Assembly: GCA_030015575.1 (NCBI GenBank)
Contig: CM057338.1
Location: forward strand, 132,519,546-132,583,545
DNA length: 64,000 bases
From: Agapanthus africanus
Taxonomy: Eukaryota > Streptophyta > Magnoliopsida > Asparagales > Amaryllidaceae
Direction of reading: 5' to 3'
The translations under genes and the position numbers were made by a program. The notes under the pieces are model-generated. The model was not told the DNA's origin. It ran no database searches and saw nothing but the letters and a program-made list of their open reading frames with translations. Every line of letters begins with the position of its first letter. Position 1 is the stretch's first letter. This document shows, piece by piece, positions 1 to 10,480 of this stretch.

Positions 1-239
1 GAATATACAACAAGCAACATTGGATAACCGCAAAACCTACCTAAGCAAAACCGCACACTGTCAGGAGAAGCGGTATCCGCAGCAAAGATGATACGATGGA
101 TGAAAATAACCCTGCCTCTGACTATTCTGAGGAACACCTGCAAAACACTGTGGCACAACGGGGGTGAGTTGCCAACTCGTGAATAGTAATAACATATGCA
201 GGTAATCGCGAGTATGCACGTACAGCGCAAATCTAACAT

Positions 240-475
240 AAGTATTTAATAGCAATGAATAGTCATAAGTAATGCATCAGTCATGAAAGGTACGCTAGCA
301 GGTACAACTACTACATGAAGCAATAATAGTATGACAATCTGTATGCAGCAATCATGTAAGGTACTATATCGGTACTACTAATACATGAAGAAATGATATG
401 AATAAAGGTATGTAAATGCAACAGTCATGGCAGGTACTCTAACGGTACACTAAAGCATGAAGCAGCGCATAAATA
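240..475. repeat. Degenerate tandem repeat, about 3 units
   Basis: Three loose copies of a unit of roughly 70-80 bases share CAGTCATG(G/A)(C/A)AGGTAC, then GGTAC, then ACATGAAG(C/A)A. They lie in the inner part of putative LTR E. The copies are diverged and this was judged by eye. Confidence 0.4.
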
Positions 476-747
476 GTAAATGTAGAGTATGGAAGGAAAC
501 ATGTCATCTCCACGAAATCCTGACATCGTGGTAGGATCAAAATCCATCAAGACAATCCAAATCCCAATTTCCTTAAATCAGCCCCCAAATTGGCTATCAT
601 ATCAAGTAAGTCTCACATATCCTTAATGTACAACATCAAGTAAATCTCATATATCCCGAATGTACAATATCAAGTATATCTCGTATACCCCGTGTGTTTT
701 CATGAATAAATATGATGATGTATATATAAATTGATATCAATACACAT

Positions 748-818
748 ATATTAGCGTCCCATTCCACTAATATTGGTGTAAAGGCATATATAACAGCGTC
801 CTATTTCACTGTTATATA
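748..818. repeat. Two adjacent hairpins, same loop, different stems
   Basis: The first hairpin has arms ATATTAG (748-754) and CTAATAT (767-773) around the loop CGTCCCATTCCA. The second has arms TATATAACAG (787-796) and CTGTTATATA (809-818) around CGTCCTATTTCA. Both stems are perfect, the loops match at 10 of 12 positions, and the stems are different sequences. Confidence 0.7.
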
Positions 819-3800
819 TATTTAGGAGTAAAATATCATGAAAACAATGTGTCAAGCATTGATACAGAAAGGCTGATCTATCAGGTGCTGTCTCCATGAC
901 TGGCCCCCTGATAAGTACGTATCATACGCTATCCCGAAAGCTCGAGTGCCTAGCTCTGACCCTCGCCTCTCGACGTATCCATACGCACATGACTCCCGTC
1001 GGTATCCCCATGATAACCGCCGAGTCATTGGTAATGTCATCGGAAAGTATGGTTTCCCCACTAACTCATCTCCTCACTGAGATTCTTGCTCCGGGGTACC
1101 TCCAGGCCCCACCATGTACCTGCAGACGGTGCCTCCCGCTCATCGAATCGGGTATATAATCAGAACCGATAAATCTCATGGTGGATGCTGTAATATCATA
1201 TCAAGGGAAACCGGGTTTTTCAAATGATGCATAATTTCATGAAACTCCCACGGTCCCCAAATCCAGAAAACATCATGAAAAATCCATATCTCAATGCGAA
1301 AATCCATGAATATAATATACGCATCATAAATCTGAAATGCGAGCATATAAAGGAAAAGCCGCAATTAACTGCAACAAGTTAATATAATATCATGCGGTTC
1401 CTAATCTCTCTAATTCTAAATGACATCAAGTAAAGGTAAACATGTAGCTATAACCAGGTATATGTGTAAACATAAGGTATAGCAAGATATAGACATCTAC
1501 CTATCGGTAATGATGTAATATACCCCCTGGGTATAAGTGAAGTATGTGTGCAAGGTATACCTGTAGCTATGTCACGAAATGTGTATGTACCTATCGCTAA
1601 TGGCACAATACTCCATAGGTATACATGTAACTAGCACGTAAGTATGTCAATGCATATGTGTAAGCATGTAGGTATACAGGAATGCTATAAGTCATATGCA
1701 TAAAGAAATATGAATCAATGTCTTAATGTTCCTAACCAAACCATAGCATTTCTATATGTGGGTTGTGCGTGACATGGCAATTATTGACGGTGTGTGTGGC
1801 ATACAATCAGTATTCGTGCAACATGAGCCGTCAATAATAGTGCAGTGTCCTAAGGATACTGGTCCAAGCACAACAATTTACTAAACAGTAGGGTAAATAC
1901 GCAATTCTAAATATGACATAGAATATGCGACAAGTTAAGTCATTTCTAGCCCAGACGCATAACGTCATGCAGACGATTCCCCTGTAGATGTTAAATCTAC
2001 TCACCAACGCTCCTGGCTAAGTGAAACCAACCATTTGTTTACCCCTTGTAGCAGTGTCCGAAGTCCCTGCCTGCGAACCTACCACATCAAAACAATAAAG
2101 CAAGCATATATTAATAATAGACTCAAAACATGCACATACTGCATTTAACCAACGCAACAACACAAAACACACTCTTAAGTGTTCGTATTGTGGCTAACGT
2201 GTGTAGCGACACGACGAAAACAACCTAAGAGCAAAATCACACCAAGTGCACGATCCGTGTCATATAATGTATCGCGCGAACAAAAAACACTAGATCATAG
2301 GAAAACGATCCCAGATTTTGCATACAGTAAAAACTAAAAAAGTAAACAGTATCAAACACCCCTAACCAACAGCAGATAACTACCCACAAAAACCAAATCC
2401 CAGCACATCCCTCCATAGCCGGCGTAGCCGGAATTCCTTTTTGGGTCGCCGGCCTAGGCCGGTGGGATGGGTCTCGTGTCTCAGGTGGTGCTCCAGGGTC
2501 ACTAGTACATCACTACAATTTTGTTTGGTTTTTCTGTACGAAATCTAGGTCAAAGCAGTTCACAGAGACTCAAAGAGGACACTAAAAACACGATAATGCA
2601 CAAATCGATATCTAACGTGTTCTACGCTACAACCAACGAGCTAAACAACATAAAAAATCCTATTTAACAGAGTAGAGATTATACCTATCAAAGCTATCTC
2701 CCAAGATCCATGCTTTCCTAGTTTCCAAGTGATCAAAGAGCAAGAATCAAAACTTGAGGTATTTTTATGATTTATTTGGGAATTTTGGAGATTTAAGAGC
2801 TTGGATTTGTTGCTATTGATTAAAGAAGTGATCAATGGTAGAAGAATGAGAAAGAATTCGGCCAAGGGAGGAAGGATGGAGTTGTGTGGAGTGTTCCTGA
2901 CTATTTCATCAATAAATGCACATAAATGCATTCACACACACATGCATGCACCTCTTGCATTCTTTTCTTTTCTATTAAACCTTTAATCCTTGCACAAAAC
3001 AAATATCTAGATAATATATGGAAGTTTTTGTTTTACCCAACTTTATTTATTTTAAAAGATCCCAATTCTGGAGAAATTTCCCAAAATGTGAATACCGCAT
3101 TAAAATAATATTAAAATTGGGAAAAAAATCAAATTGAACCAAAACGTCCCATATACCCCCAAAGCTTGCGCACTAGATTTATTTTAGCTAAACTAGGTGC
3201 TGGCAAGTCTATATGGATGTTTGATCACAGTCGGGTTAAAACAGAAAATACCGACAATTTTACCCTAAAACGGAAAAATTCGCATAACGATTTTTCTAAA
3301 ACGTTACACACATGCTCTCACGTGAGGTGCTTGAAGTAGTGTTAAACATTAAAAATTTAAGGCGCCCACGTGGGGTCACGTGAGGCGCTTGAAGTAGTGT
3401 TAAACACTAAAAATTTGAGGTGCTGTTTCTTTGGGTTTACTTCCTTGTTCTTTTCTGAGCGCTAAGTGCTATTAGGTCATGTGAGATCACGTGAAGCGCC
3501 CCCAAAAATGGAAACTGCTTTTGATTTATTCTCTTTTTCCTTTATAAGTGCTAGGCACTACTTGGGGGTCACATGGGATCACGTGAGCCAATCTCGGTTG
3601 TCCTCTTTTGTTCATCAAGGGTGTTCACGCGGGAGCACGTGATCGGCAGTTATTATGTTGGGTGCCAATCTTTTTACATGCATGGAGATCCTGAGTTTCG
3701 AGACTTTCAAGCCCACTGTTTTGTAAGAATTAAATTCTTAGGACTTAGTTTTCCTCTTAACTTTGGGATCTGCATGGCAGAATCTCCCCGATGAGAATTG

Positions 3801-4264
3801 AATTCTCAATTTATAGGGAGATCTGCTTCTGCAGATTTTTCACTATAAGGAAGAACTAAGTTCTTATATGAAGGGTTAAACCGTTGTTTTATCAGACGAA
3901 TTAAATTCTTATATACTTTTTGGGAGAATTAAATTCTCTGAATTTAGATCTTCCCCTAGGTTTTGGATCTGCATGGCAAAATCTTCCCGATGAGAATTAA
4001 ATTCTCAATTTGTTGGGAGATCTGCTTCTGCAGATTTCAATCAGAGAAAGAACTAAGTTCTTTTTAGAAGAGTTAAAATCTTATGGAGGTGAAAAAGAGA
4101 TGAGATATTCTCTGTGTTTTGTTCCTTCTCTTACTTAGAGTTTCTTTTTCTCTTTTAGGAGGTCTTCTTCTCTCTGGAGAATTAAATTCTCTTTTCTTTT
4201 AAGTTTACGAGGGGGTTTCTCTCTTTCTTTTCTGTATATCCTTTTTTTGTGTCTCTTGGCTTCT

Positions 4265-4271
4265 GTTTATA
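4265..4271 (-). promoter_or_regulatory. TATA box of Tat 3' LTR
   Basis: The minus strand reads CCTATAAACAG, at the same place as the canonical CTATAAATAGG in the other LTR copy. This puts the transcription start near 4235 and about 900 bases of R-U5 downstream, and it agrees with gag and pol on the minus strand. Confidence 0.6.
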
Positions 4272-5011
4272 GGAGAAAGAAAAGAATCAATTTGTTCAGA
4301 AAATCTCTCATTGAGAGATTTTGATTGATTTTATAATCAACCAAAATGATGTTTTAGATCAATCGGTGAATTTTATTCACCGTTGGATTTTTAATCCAAG
4401 AACTTCTATTTTACAGAAGATATTTCTCACAAAATTAGGAAAATGTTTTCTTATACAGAATCTTTTTCTGTAAATTGGTGATTTTTAATCACCATTGGAT
4501 TTTTAATCCAATGGCGCTCTGTTTTACAGAGCGCAATCTTTCTTGTTTAGAATAATCTAAGGAAATATTTTCCAAATAGGGCTTTGATCCTTTTTATTTA
4601 GAATTTAATTTTATCGGTTCAGAAGGCATAGGAGCCTATCACGTGTAGCACGTGACCCCACAAAGTTAAGCCCATCAAAGAGCGTCACATGCTATCATGT
4701 GAATTTTTCTGGCCAATTGTTTGTTTTAAGAAGGCGCCTATACACTTTGTATATAGAGGTCGCGTGTCTGCACGTGAGTCTTAGTTTCAGCCTTGTTTTG
4801 TCAAGCGCAGTGCCTATCACGTGTGGGCACGTGATGCTCCATTTGGAGACTTTTCCCATTGCTTTTTATATTTATTATTCATTTTTTCAAAGGGAACAAA
4901 TACCCCCACAGCGTTGTTCTCACGTGGCTTGCACGTGAGTGCAACGCTGTGACCTTTACAGCAGTTGGATTGCCTAGAGGAATGGAGAGGTGAACCGCCC
5001 TTGTCACGTCT

Positions 5012-5019
5012 TATAAATG
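5012..5019 (+). promoter_or_regulatory. Plus-strand TATA box for the antisense gene
   Basis: TCTTATAAATGCAAGG is a good plant TATA box. A plausible start follows near 5045, then a pyrimidine-rich leader. It faces the plus-strand gene beginning at 5736, opposite to the retrotransposon's own transcription. TTTATTTTAG just before the ATG could be a splice acceptor of a leader intron. Confidence 0.45.
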
Positions 5020-5735
5020 CAAGGGTTTGGTTCCTTAGGCAGCCACTGTTTTTTCAGCTTCTTCCTTCTTCGTTTTCTTTGAGAATTTAATTCTTCTCCT
5101 CAGAGCTTAGTTCTCTGCCATTTTAATTCCAGAGTTAAACTCTGTAAAAAAGAAACCCTTTTTAGGTAAAGATCTTGCACATCAGAAAAAAAACTTTTCT
5201 TTTCGAACAAAAATTTCTGGATTTTAAATCCATTATGAGAGCTTTGCTCTCCTCTGAAACCCATCTCTTAGAGTTCCAAACACGTGATTTTTTTGAGTAA
5301 TAACTTTCAATGTCATAGGGTTTCTGGAATTTAATTCCATCACATAAAAGGAATTTAATTCCTCACCAAAGAGCTTAGCTCTGAAGATCAATAGGACCCC
5401 TCGGGAATTTTCTTCCCCAGTGTTCTTGAAATCTTTTTAAGGGATTTTTCTTTTATTTTCACCCATTTGACAGTTTGTAGTGGGTGTTATTTTGTGAGAA
5501 TGTCCCAAGTCATTTAAACTTCAATATGCATTTATTGAGAATCCTTTTTTTATTCTCACAATGATATCCCTGCCTCGTGATTGGTGAGCCGTCATACTGA
5601 TTTTGTGGGGTCCATTATTTTTGCAATCAATGGTCCATGGAATAAACTTCTTGTCGTTTTCTTCTGTTGCTTATACATATACACACACACGTATAAGTTG
5701 CATTAATAGTTTTTCCTCCCTTTATTTTAGGAACA

Positions 5736-8338
5736 ATGGCTTCTCTTCTCTACTTCCCTTTTACTCGCTCAGACACTGCTTTTCCACAATCGCCGTCAGA
5801 CGAAGAAGCAATGACGATGATCAGGGCCTATGACAGGGACTGTACTAGTTTGCTCTTGTGGGGAACTTGGTATGGGCATATCATCCAGGGCCGCCGCATC
5901 TTTCTTTGCGAAGTGCCAACAGAGCCTCTTCGCCCAATTTTGCTGATTGGACTCCTATAGGCCGACTTGAGCCGTCGACAGTTGGGATACCCAACCAGCC
6001 TTTGCCGGCCATAGACATCTTGGGGCATCACATTTGCTAAGGTGAAGCCCAACCCTAGGGACAAATTTATAAGATAGGGCTTACCCCTCGCCACCCGACG
6101 GGCTATCTTCCCTGGGTTCGATATGTTCTGTCCGCTCATCGTGCACGATTGCAGAAGGTCGGGCTTTATTAGGCGGTGTATGCGTCCCTCTTTCACTATC
6201 AGTCCCCCCATGTCTGGTGGGTTAAAGCTTTCCTGAATCAATGGAATCTTTCCACCAACACTTTCTTGCTAGGGGATCGTGAGGTCTCGATTTCTTTGGA
6301 AGAGTTCCGCGAGATTTATGGATTGCTGATTAGGGGAGAGCACTATGAAGAGTTGCTGCCTCCCGATGAGTATGTATTCATGACCGTACCTGCTATGCTT
6401 GACGGCTTGACAACCGAAAACGCTGTCCGTCATAAGTACCCTAGTCTAATCAAGACTCTGGGTATTTTCGAGAAGCTGTTCGCGAAGTCAGAGGGACAGG
6501 GCGTCACCTTTAAGAGCTTCATCGCCTGCTTCCTCCGTGAAGATGTCTTTTTAAAGGAGGCTCCAAAATTTGCGAATATTAACGACCCCTTCGGGTTTGG
6601 GCTGAATAAGCTGCCGGCCAAAGAAGAAGATTTACCGCAGTTTTACATCCCGATCTTGTCGGCCGTGTCCTTTGATTCGATTGCGGCTCCCGGCATGGAC
6701 GAAGAGACCTTCTTTGTCGGTTTTATCAGCTTTTGGCTTAGCTGGTTTTCCATCCCAACGCATCGTCACTTCATGAGAGCTTCGGTCATCTATCCTGCTC
6801 ATCGCGTGGCTGAAGGGATATGACTGGCCGTGGGTATCGCGGGGCTATCACACTTATATGATTGGCTGAGCACTGCGGCCAATACTTCGACCCTGGGTGT
6901 AGATGTTGTGAGTTTCTCCCTCCACTACTTTACGTCGTGGATCGATATGCATGTAATGGGGGCATTCGCAGCGCATCAGAGGCCGGATTTCTACGATGCT
7001 TATACCTTCCCGTGGCTCATGAGGTTGGTGGATGTTTCTGCTCCTGATCCAGCTTAGCTAGGGGCCCTTCGTGTTTTGCTTAACCCGTATGCTAACGAGG
7101 GTAGGATGGTATTCAACGACCGAGTCCTCTCTGCTCTTTCGGGACCTACTCAACAGCTATTCGATTTATCGAAAGGGGGAGCACCATCCTTAAAGCCTAA
7201 GGAAATTATGCACTTGTATTCGATTAGGCCGGGTTATTTGGTGTTCCGTCGAAATGATACAGCTCTTTTCATGCGGTATAATCCGCACCGCTTTGCTCGG
7301 CAATTGGGTTATAACCAGGGTGTTCCCTTCGAGGCATTTTTGGTGGAGCCCAGCTCGTCTCTGGGAGTTGTTTGTGACATCACCCATCACTTCATGCGGC
7401 TAAACACCGACTCTCGTTTCATGATCCCCGAGGTCGACTATATTCCAAGGGGTGTGGGGTATTTTACGGGTTGGTACTGCCATCAAGTTGGTCCCATCAT
7501 TGCCGAGGAGAAGCGGATATTCTTCAGATATAGAGCTCCCGTCCCGACCCAAGCCATGGGCGTTCCGCCGCGACCGCGGACAGTGGTTCACCTTCCATTG
7601 AGGGGTAGTGGCGCCTTACTTATCTCTGAGGCGGCGGATGCGGAATCGACTCCTCCTACAGTTGCTATGCCAATGCGCTCTAGAGCTCAGGCAAAGGCTT
7701 CCGATAAGAAGCCAGCAGCAGTTTCATCAGTTGCGGCGTCATCAATGGCAGTGTCGTCACCGGTAGTACCGCCAAAAGAGGATATTGGAGGCGAAGTTGG
7801 GCATCGCCGTATCAAAGCACCAAAGGGGAGGAAGCGATCCTCTTCCAGTGTTAGCTCCAGTTCAAAAAGGAGGAAGAAAACGGTTACCGGTCTGCTCGAC
7901 ATCTTGCTCGAATCTGAGGCTGTTGCCCAAGATGAACCCATATCCATGCAAAAGACGGATGATGGTCTTCTCTTTCCGGGTTCGTCTGCCGAAGAAGCCG
8001 TACAATTAGCTGAGGCTATAAGGCGCTCACAAGATGAAACTGAGAACGTGGGTGTCCCGAAGAAACCTTATCCTCCCGTCATATTCTACGAAGATCCCCC
8101 ATCACTACGGAGGGTACATATGGGTCCCCTGCGACAGGAAGACGAGATAGCCCTCAAGCAGCCTATCTCAGCCGCTTTCGAAGATGAGCTAGTATTGAAG
8201 ACCGGTGGTCATGAATCTGCATTTGAACCCCGGAGAGCACACTTCCTCAGGAAGGAACGACGGCTTGAAAAAGCCATACTAGAAGCATCTTGGCGCATCG
8301 GTATGCGTGCTTTCCGTATTTTTTCTTTCGGAAAATAA
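5736..8338 (+). pseudogene. Antisense plant mobile domain (PMD) gene of Tat element
   Basis: This is a plus-strand gene inside the minus-strand Tat element, between pol and the 3' LTR. The start is likely ATG 5736 (MASLLYFPF...). The conserved block at about 6190-6800 includes WWVKAFLNQWNLSTNTFLL, EEFREIYGLL and LPPDEYVF. This is the pattern of the plant mobile domain (aminotransferase-like, as in MAIN/MAIL proteins and in Tat and MULE elements), where a W-rich helix precedes the F-x-L-x-(E/D)-x-x-x-(I/L) segment. Further PMD-like sequence runs through 6900-7600 (ANEGRMVFNDRVLSALSG, EVDYIPRGVGYFTGWY). After about 7600 the product turns low-complexity, Ala/Ser/Val-rich, with a basic patch KGRKRSSSS..SSSSKRRKK (about 7825-7880) that could be a nuclear signal. 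Its biochemical role is unknown. It is broken in its first third. The likely alternative is a captured host PMD gene, and the position favours the known Tat antisense ORF. Confidence 0.7.
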
Positions 8339-8383
8339 TTTGTATCATTTTTATATCTCCTTATCTTTGCGACAACTTTGTAG

Positions 8384-9900
8384 GGACTTCAGCGACTACA
8401 CAGGATTTGAGCTTAAGTCGCGTCCTAACTGTGGACTCTGTAAATGTCTTCGATGAGGCACTAGTAGGTGCGGAGGAGGTCGTTACAGCTGCTATTCCGG
8501 TTGTGGAGCTTCCACTGGTAACCTCCGTTCCTCCGGTGCCTGTTCTCCCAGAAGAGGTGCCCTTATCGGCCGTATATTTAATGGACCTTTCTGGTGACGG
8601 TCTGGAGATTGTGGAATGGGTAGTTGAGACCGCCGTCCCTTCATTGGAGCCTAAAATGGCAGCTGTTGCCCCTCAATTGGAAGCTGTCACACCAGGAAAT
8701 GTCTCCGGTGATGTTCCTGAGGGCATGGAGAAGGCTGCCGAGGCTGCTATCCCTCCGGTTCAAGGCGAGAAGAGCATCGAAGGTAGTCTTCTATACTTTG
8801 TTTTTAATTGTCTTTCCATTATCTGAACCTTTCCTTCCTTTCAGAACTACGGGAATTGGCGGCTTCTATTGTGGACATATCCCCCAGAAAGTCCTTTCAG
8901 CACTTACTTGACATAGGTGCCCTACAGGCGATATCCCCGCAAAGCATAGTCCTTTCTTCCGGGCAAGGTTGGTGTTCTTTAACCTTTTTCGTTTTATTAT
9001 TATTCTTTATAATGACGCTGATATGCGCTCCACAGTTCTGGAAGTCGATGACGAGGTCGAGATCTTCGATGGGCCTGGGGATCTTTCAAACCCTCCTTGC
9101 ATGACCACGGGTAAGTAAAGGTTTTATCTTTAGCATTGATTTGCCTATTCCATGTTTGTGACTCTTACTGACTGTTCACAAATCTTGACAGCTCTGCCGA
9201 CCCTAACTCCATTGGAATCTCGGATCTTCATGCCACCGGGTCCCTATGCCCGGCGTGCGTTCGAAAGGATGGCGAGACAAAGCATCTACTCCCTGACGGC
9301 TCTCATTGAAGACCTTCGCTCTGGTACCTTTGTCTCGGCCGAAGAATTTGCTATCGAAGCCAATGCTTCCTTGTCCGTTCTCACCACCTATCATGATGAA
9401 GCATTGATACGCGTCTGGGTTGAGTATTGTCGCTGAGTGGAAGCCTGCCTACACGGGCTTGAATGCATCCGCCTTCCCTCTGACATCTTAACCATGAAAT
9501 CAGGTCTGCGAGGATGGATCGAACGGTGCATGGCCAATCTGCAGTCGTGCGAGAAGAGGCTCAATCGGATGTTTTCAGAGAGGGAGTTAGCTTCGAATGC
9601 TTTGGGGGAACTTCAAGCTCAACTCACTACTAAGACTACTCGTGCGTACGAACTTTGGCGGGTGCTTCAAGAAGCTATCACGGAGGCGGTAGCTCTTGAT
9701 AAAGCCGTTATCTTTACCCGTGAGATGGTTGAAGCTCACAAAGTTCCTGAAAGGGAGCTTGAGAGTCGGCTCGCCTCGTATCAGGCTCAAAAGTCTCAGG
9801 CGGAGACTCGTCTTGTGGCCATAACAAAACTTGAAGCCGAGGTCTAGCGGAAGAATGATGAATTGACAAACTTATTGCATCGTCCGCCGGCTTGAAGATA
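8384..9900 (+). pseudogene. Downstream exons of the antisense PMD gene, coiled-coil tail
   Basis: Coding-like blocks at about 8384-8780, 8845-8970, 9033-9110 and 9192-9900 are separated by short AT-rich gaps with GT...AG ends and pyrimidine tracts, such as TTCCTTCCTTTCAG. This suggests a gene with several short introns. Blocks in the first half are acidic and Val/Pro/Glu-rich. The last part (about 9440-9850) is rich in Glu, Leu, Arg and Gln with heptad-like spacing (SCEKRLNRMFSERELASNAL, LESRLASYQAQKSQAETRL), so a coiled coil is likely. No enzyme motif is visible. It follows the PMD block on the same strand and ends before a poly(A) signal near 10000. The intron limits are read by eye and no transcript evidence exists here. 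Confidence 0.5.
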
Positions 9901-9999
9901 TATATGTTTTTTCTTATATTCTCCTTTTTGTATTTACTCCTGAATTAGAGTATTTTTGATTCTTTTATGAAATGTACTTTGTATTCATTTGGATTCATG

Positions 10000-10008
10000 A
10001 ATAAAATA
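10000..10008 (+). terminator. Possible poly(A) signal of antisense gene
   Basis: ATGAATAAAATACATATTTTG follows the coiled-coil block by about 100 bases. With the TATA box at 5012 it frames an independent plus-strand transcription unit. Confidence 0.4.
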
Positions 10009-10136
10009 CATATTTTGTTTCATAGTGATGTGTCCTTTTTAGCAAATGCATTTTGTAGATAGTCTATCTTGATCTCTTCGCAGGACAGCGACGGTTTAGA
10101 AAACAGGTTCAGATCTTCCGCCTAAGATTTTTTAAC

Positions 10137-10330
10137 TTTATGAGCCGGAGGGTCTCATAAAGACTTTTCTTCTTACAAGTCGAGAGGATCTCATAGGTAT
10201 ATTTTCTCCTTAGGAATCGTGAGGATTCCTAAGTATATATTTTTCTCTCGAGAGTCGTAAGGATCTCACAAGAGAATTTTCCTCCTTACAAGTCGAGGGG
10301 ACTCATAAGTGGTTGTTTCCCTCCTTGTCG
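10137..10330. repeat. Hairpin-module block 1 (Tat 3' zone)
   Basis: Successive hairpins: TTTATGAG (10137-10144) / CTCATAAA (10154-10161) with loop CCGGAGGGT; a CTTACAAG-type arm around TCGAGAGGAT; CTTAGGAATC / GATTCCTAAG around GTGAG; then weaker ones. The loop theme is TCG(T/A)GAGGAT. The block recurs at 11925-12110 and 12268-12450. Confidence 0.7.
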
Positions 10331-10480
10331 AGATTCGACTTTAGAGAGTGTAATCCATGCATAGTATACAATGGCCCATCTTGGGCCGACTTGCAGGGTC
10401 CCAATGCTTAGGACACAGGTCCTTATCCCCATTGCCTAAGGCTTTCCCCTACGGATCGAGATGAACCGAGGGATTATTGA

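Larger units (their letters stand above)
1..3308 (-). mobile_element. E: partial gypsy-type LTR, cut by window edge
   Basis: No convincing gene lies here. Read on the minus strand, the right edge starts TGTAACGTTTTAG, which resembles the TGTAAC start of many plant Ty3/gypsy LTRs and of LTRs G and D in this window. The stretch has LTR-like composition: AT-rich, short direct repeats, a GC-rich palindromic patch near 2416-2462 (CCGGCGTAGCCGG and GCCGGCCTAGGCCGG) and paired hairpins at 748-818. The inner end, primer site and coding part would lie to the left, outside the window. It abuts the Tat 3' LTR, so it probably inserted in or beside that LTR. Short ORFs such as the one at 2641-2931 have no recognisable domain. 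The family assignment is an inference from the terminus only. Confidence 0.45.
3720..5380. repeat. Array of short perfect palindromes in Tat LTR
   Basis: More than 20 short palindromes sit nearly end to end. Examples are AAAATCTCTCA-T-TGAGAGATTTT (4300-4322), CGGTGAAT-TTT-ATTCACCG (4364-4382), TTGGATT-TTT-AATCCAA (4383-4399), GGTGATT-TTT-AATCACC (4477-4493), CATTGGATT-TTT-AATCCAATG (4493-4513) and GCGCTCTGT-TTT-ACAGAGCGC (4514-4534). Others have a one-base centre, such as TGAGAATT-A-AATTCTCA near 3985. The same array is present in the other LTR copy (52440-53290). Confidence 0.85.
3309..5700 (-). repeat. Tat T 3' LTR (left copy)
   Basis: Sequence from about 3315 to 4890 repeats at 23795-23977 plus 52215-53618, with the Copia insertion removed. 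The right limit is approximate because the other copy ends at 53618. The palindrome style continues to about 5375, so the LTR probably runs on to 5400-5700. It holds a tandem block at 3315-3420 (unit around CGCTTGAAGTAGTGTTAAACAC), many G-box hexamers CACGTG and a dense run of short palindromes. The left edge abuts LTR E. Confidence 0.75.

Noticed and set aside
896-1159. Overlapping ORFs on both strands near 850-1160
   Set aside because: Short, no recognisable motif, inside LTR-like non-coding DNA that is locally GC-rich, so chance open frames are expected.
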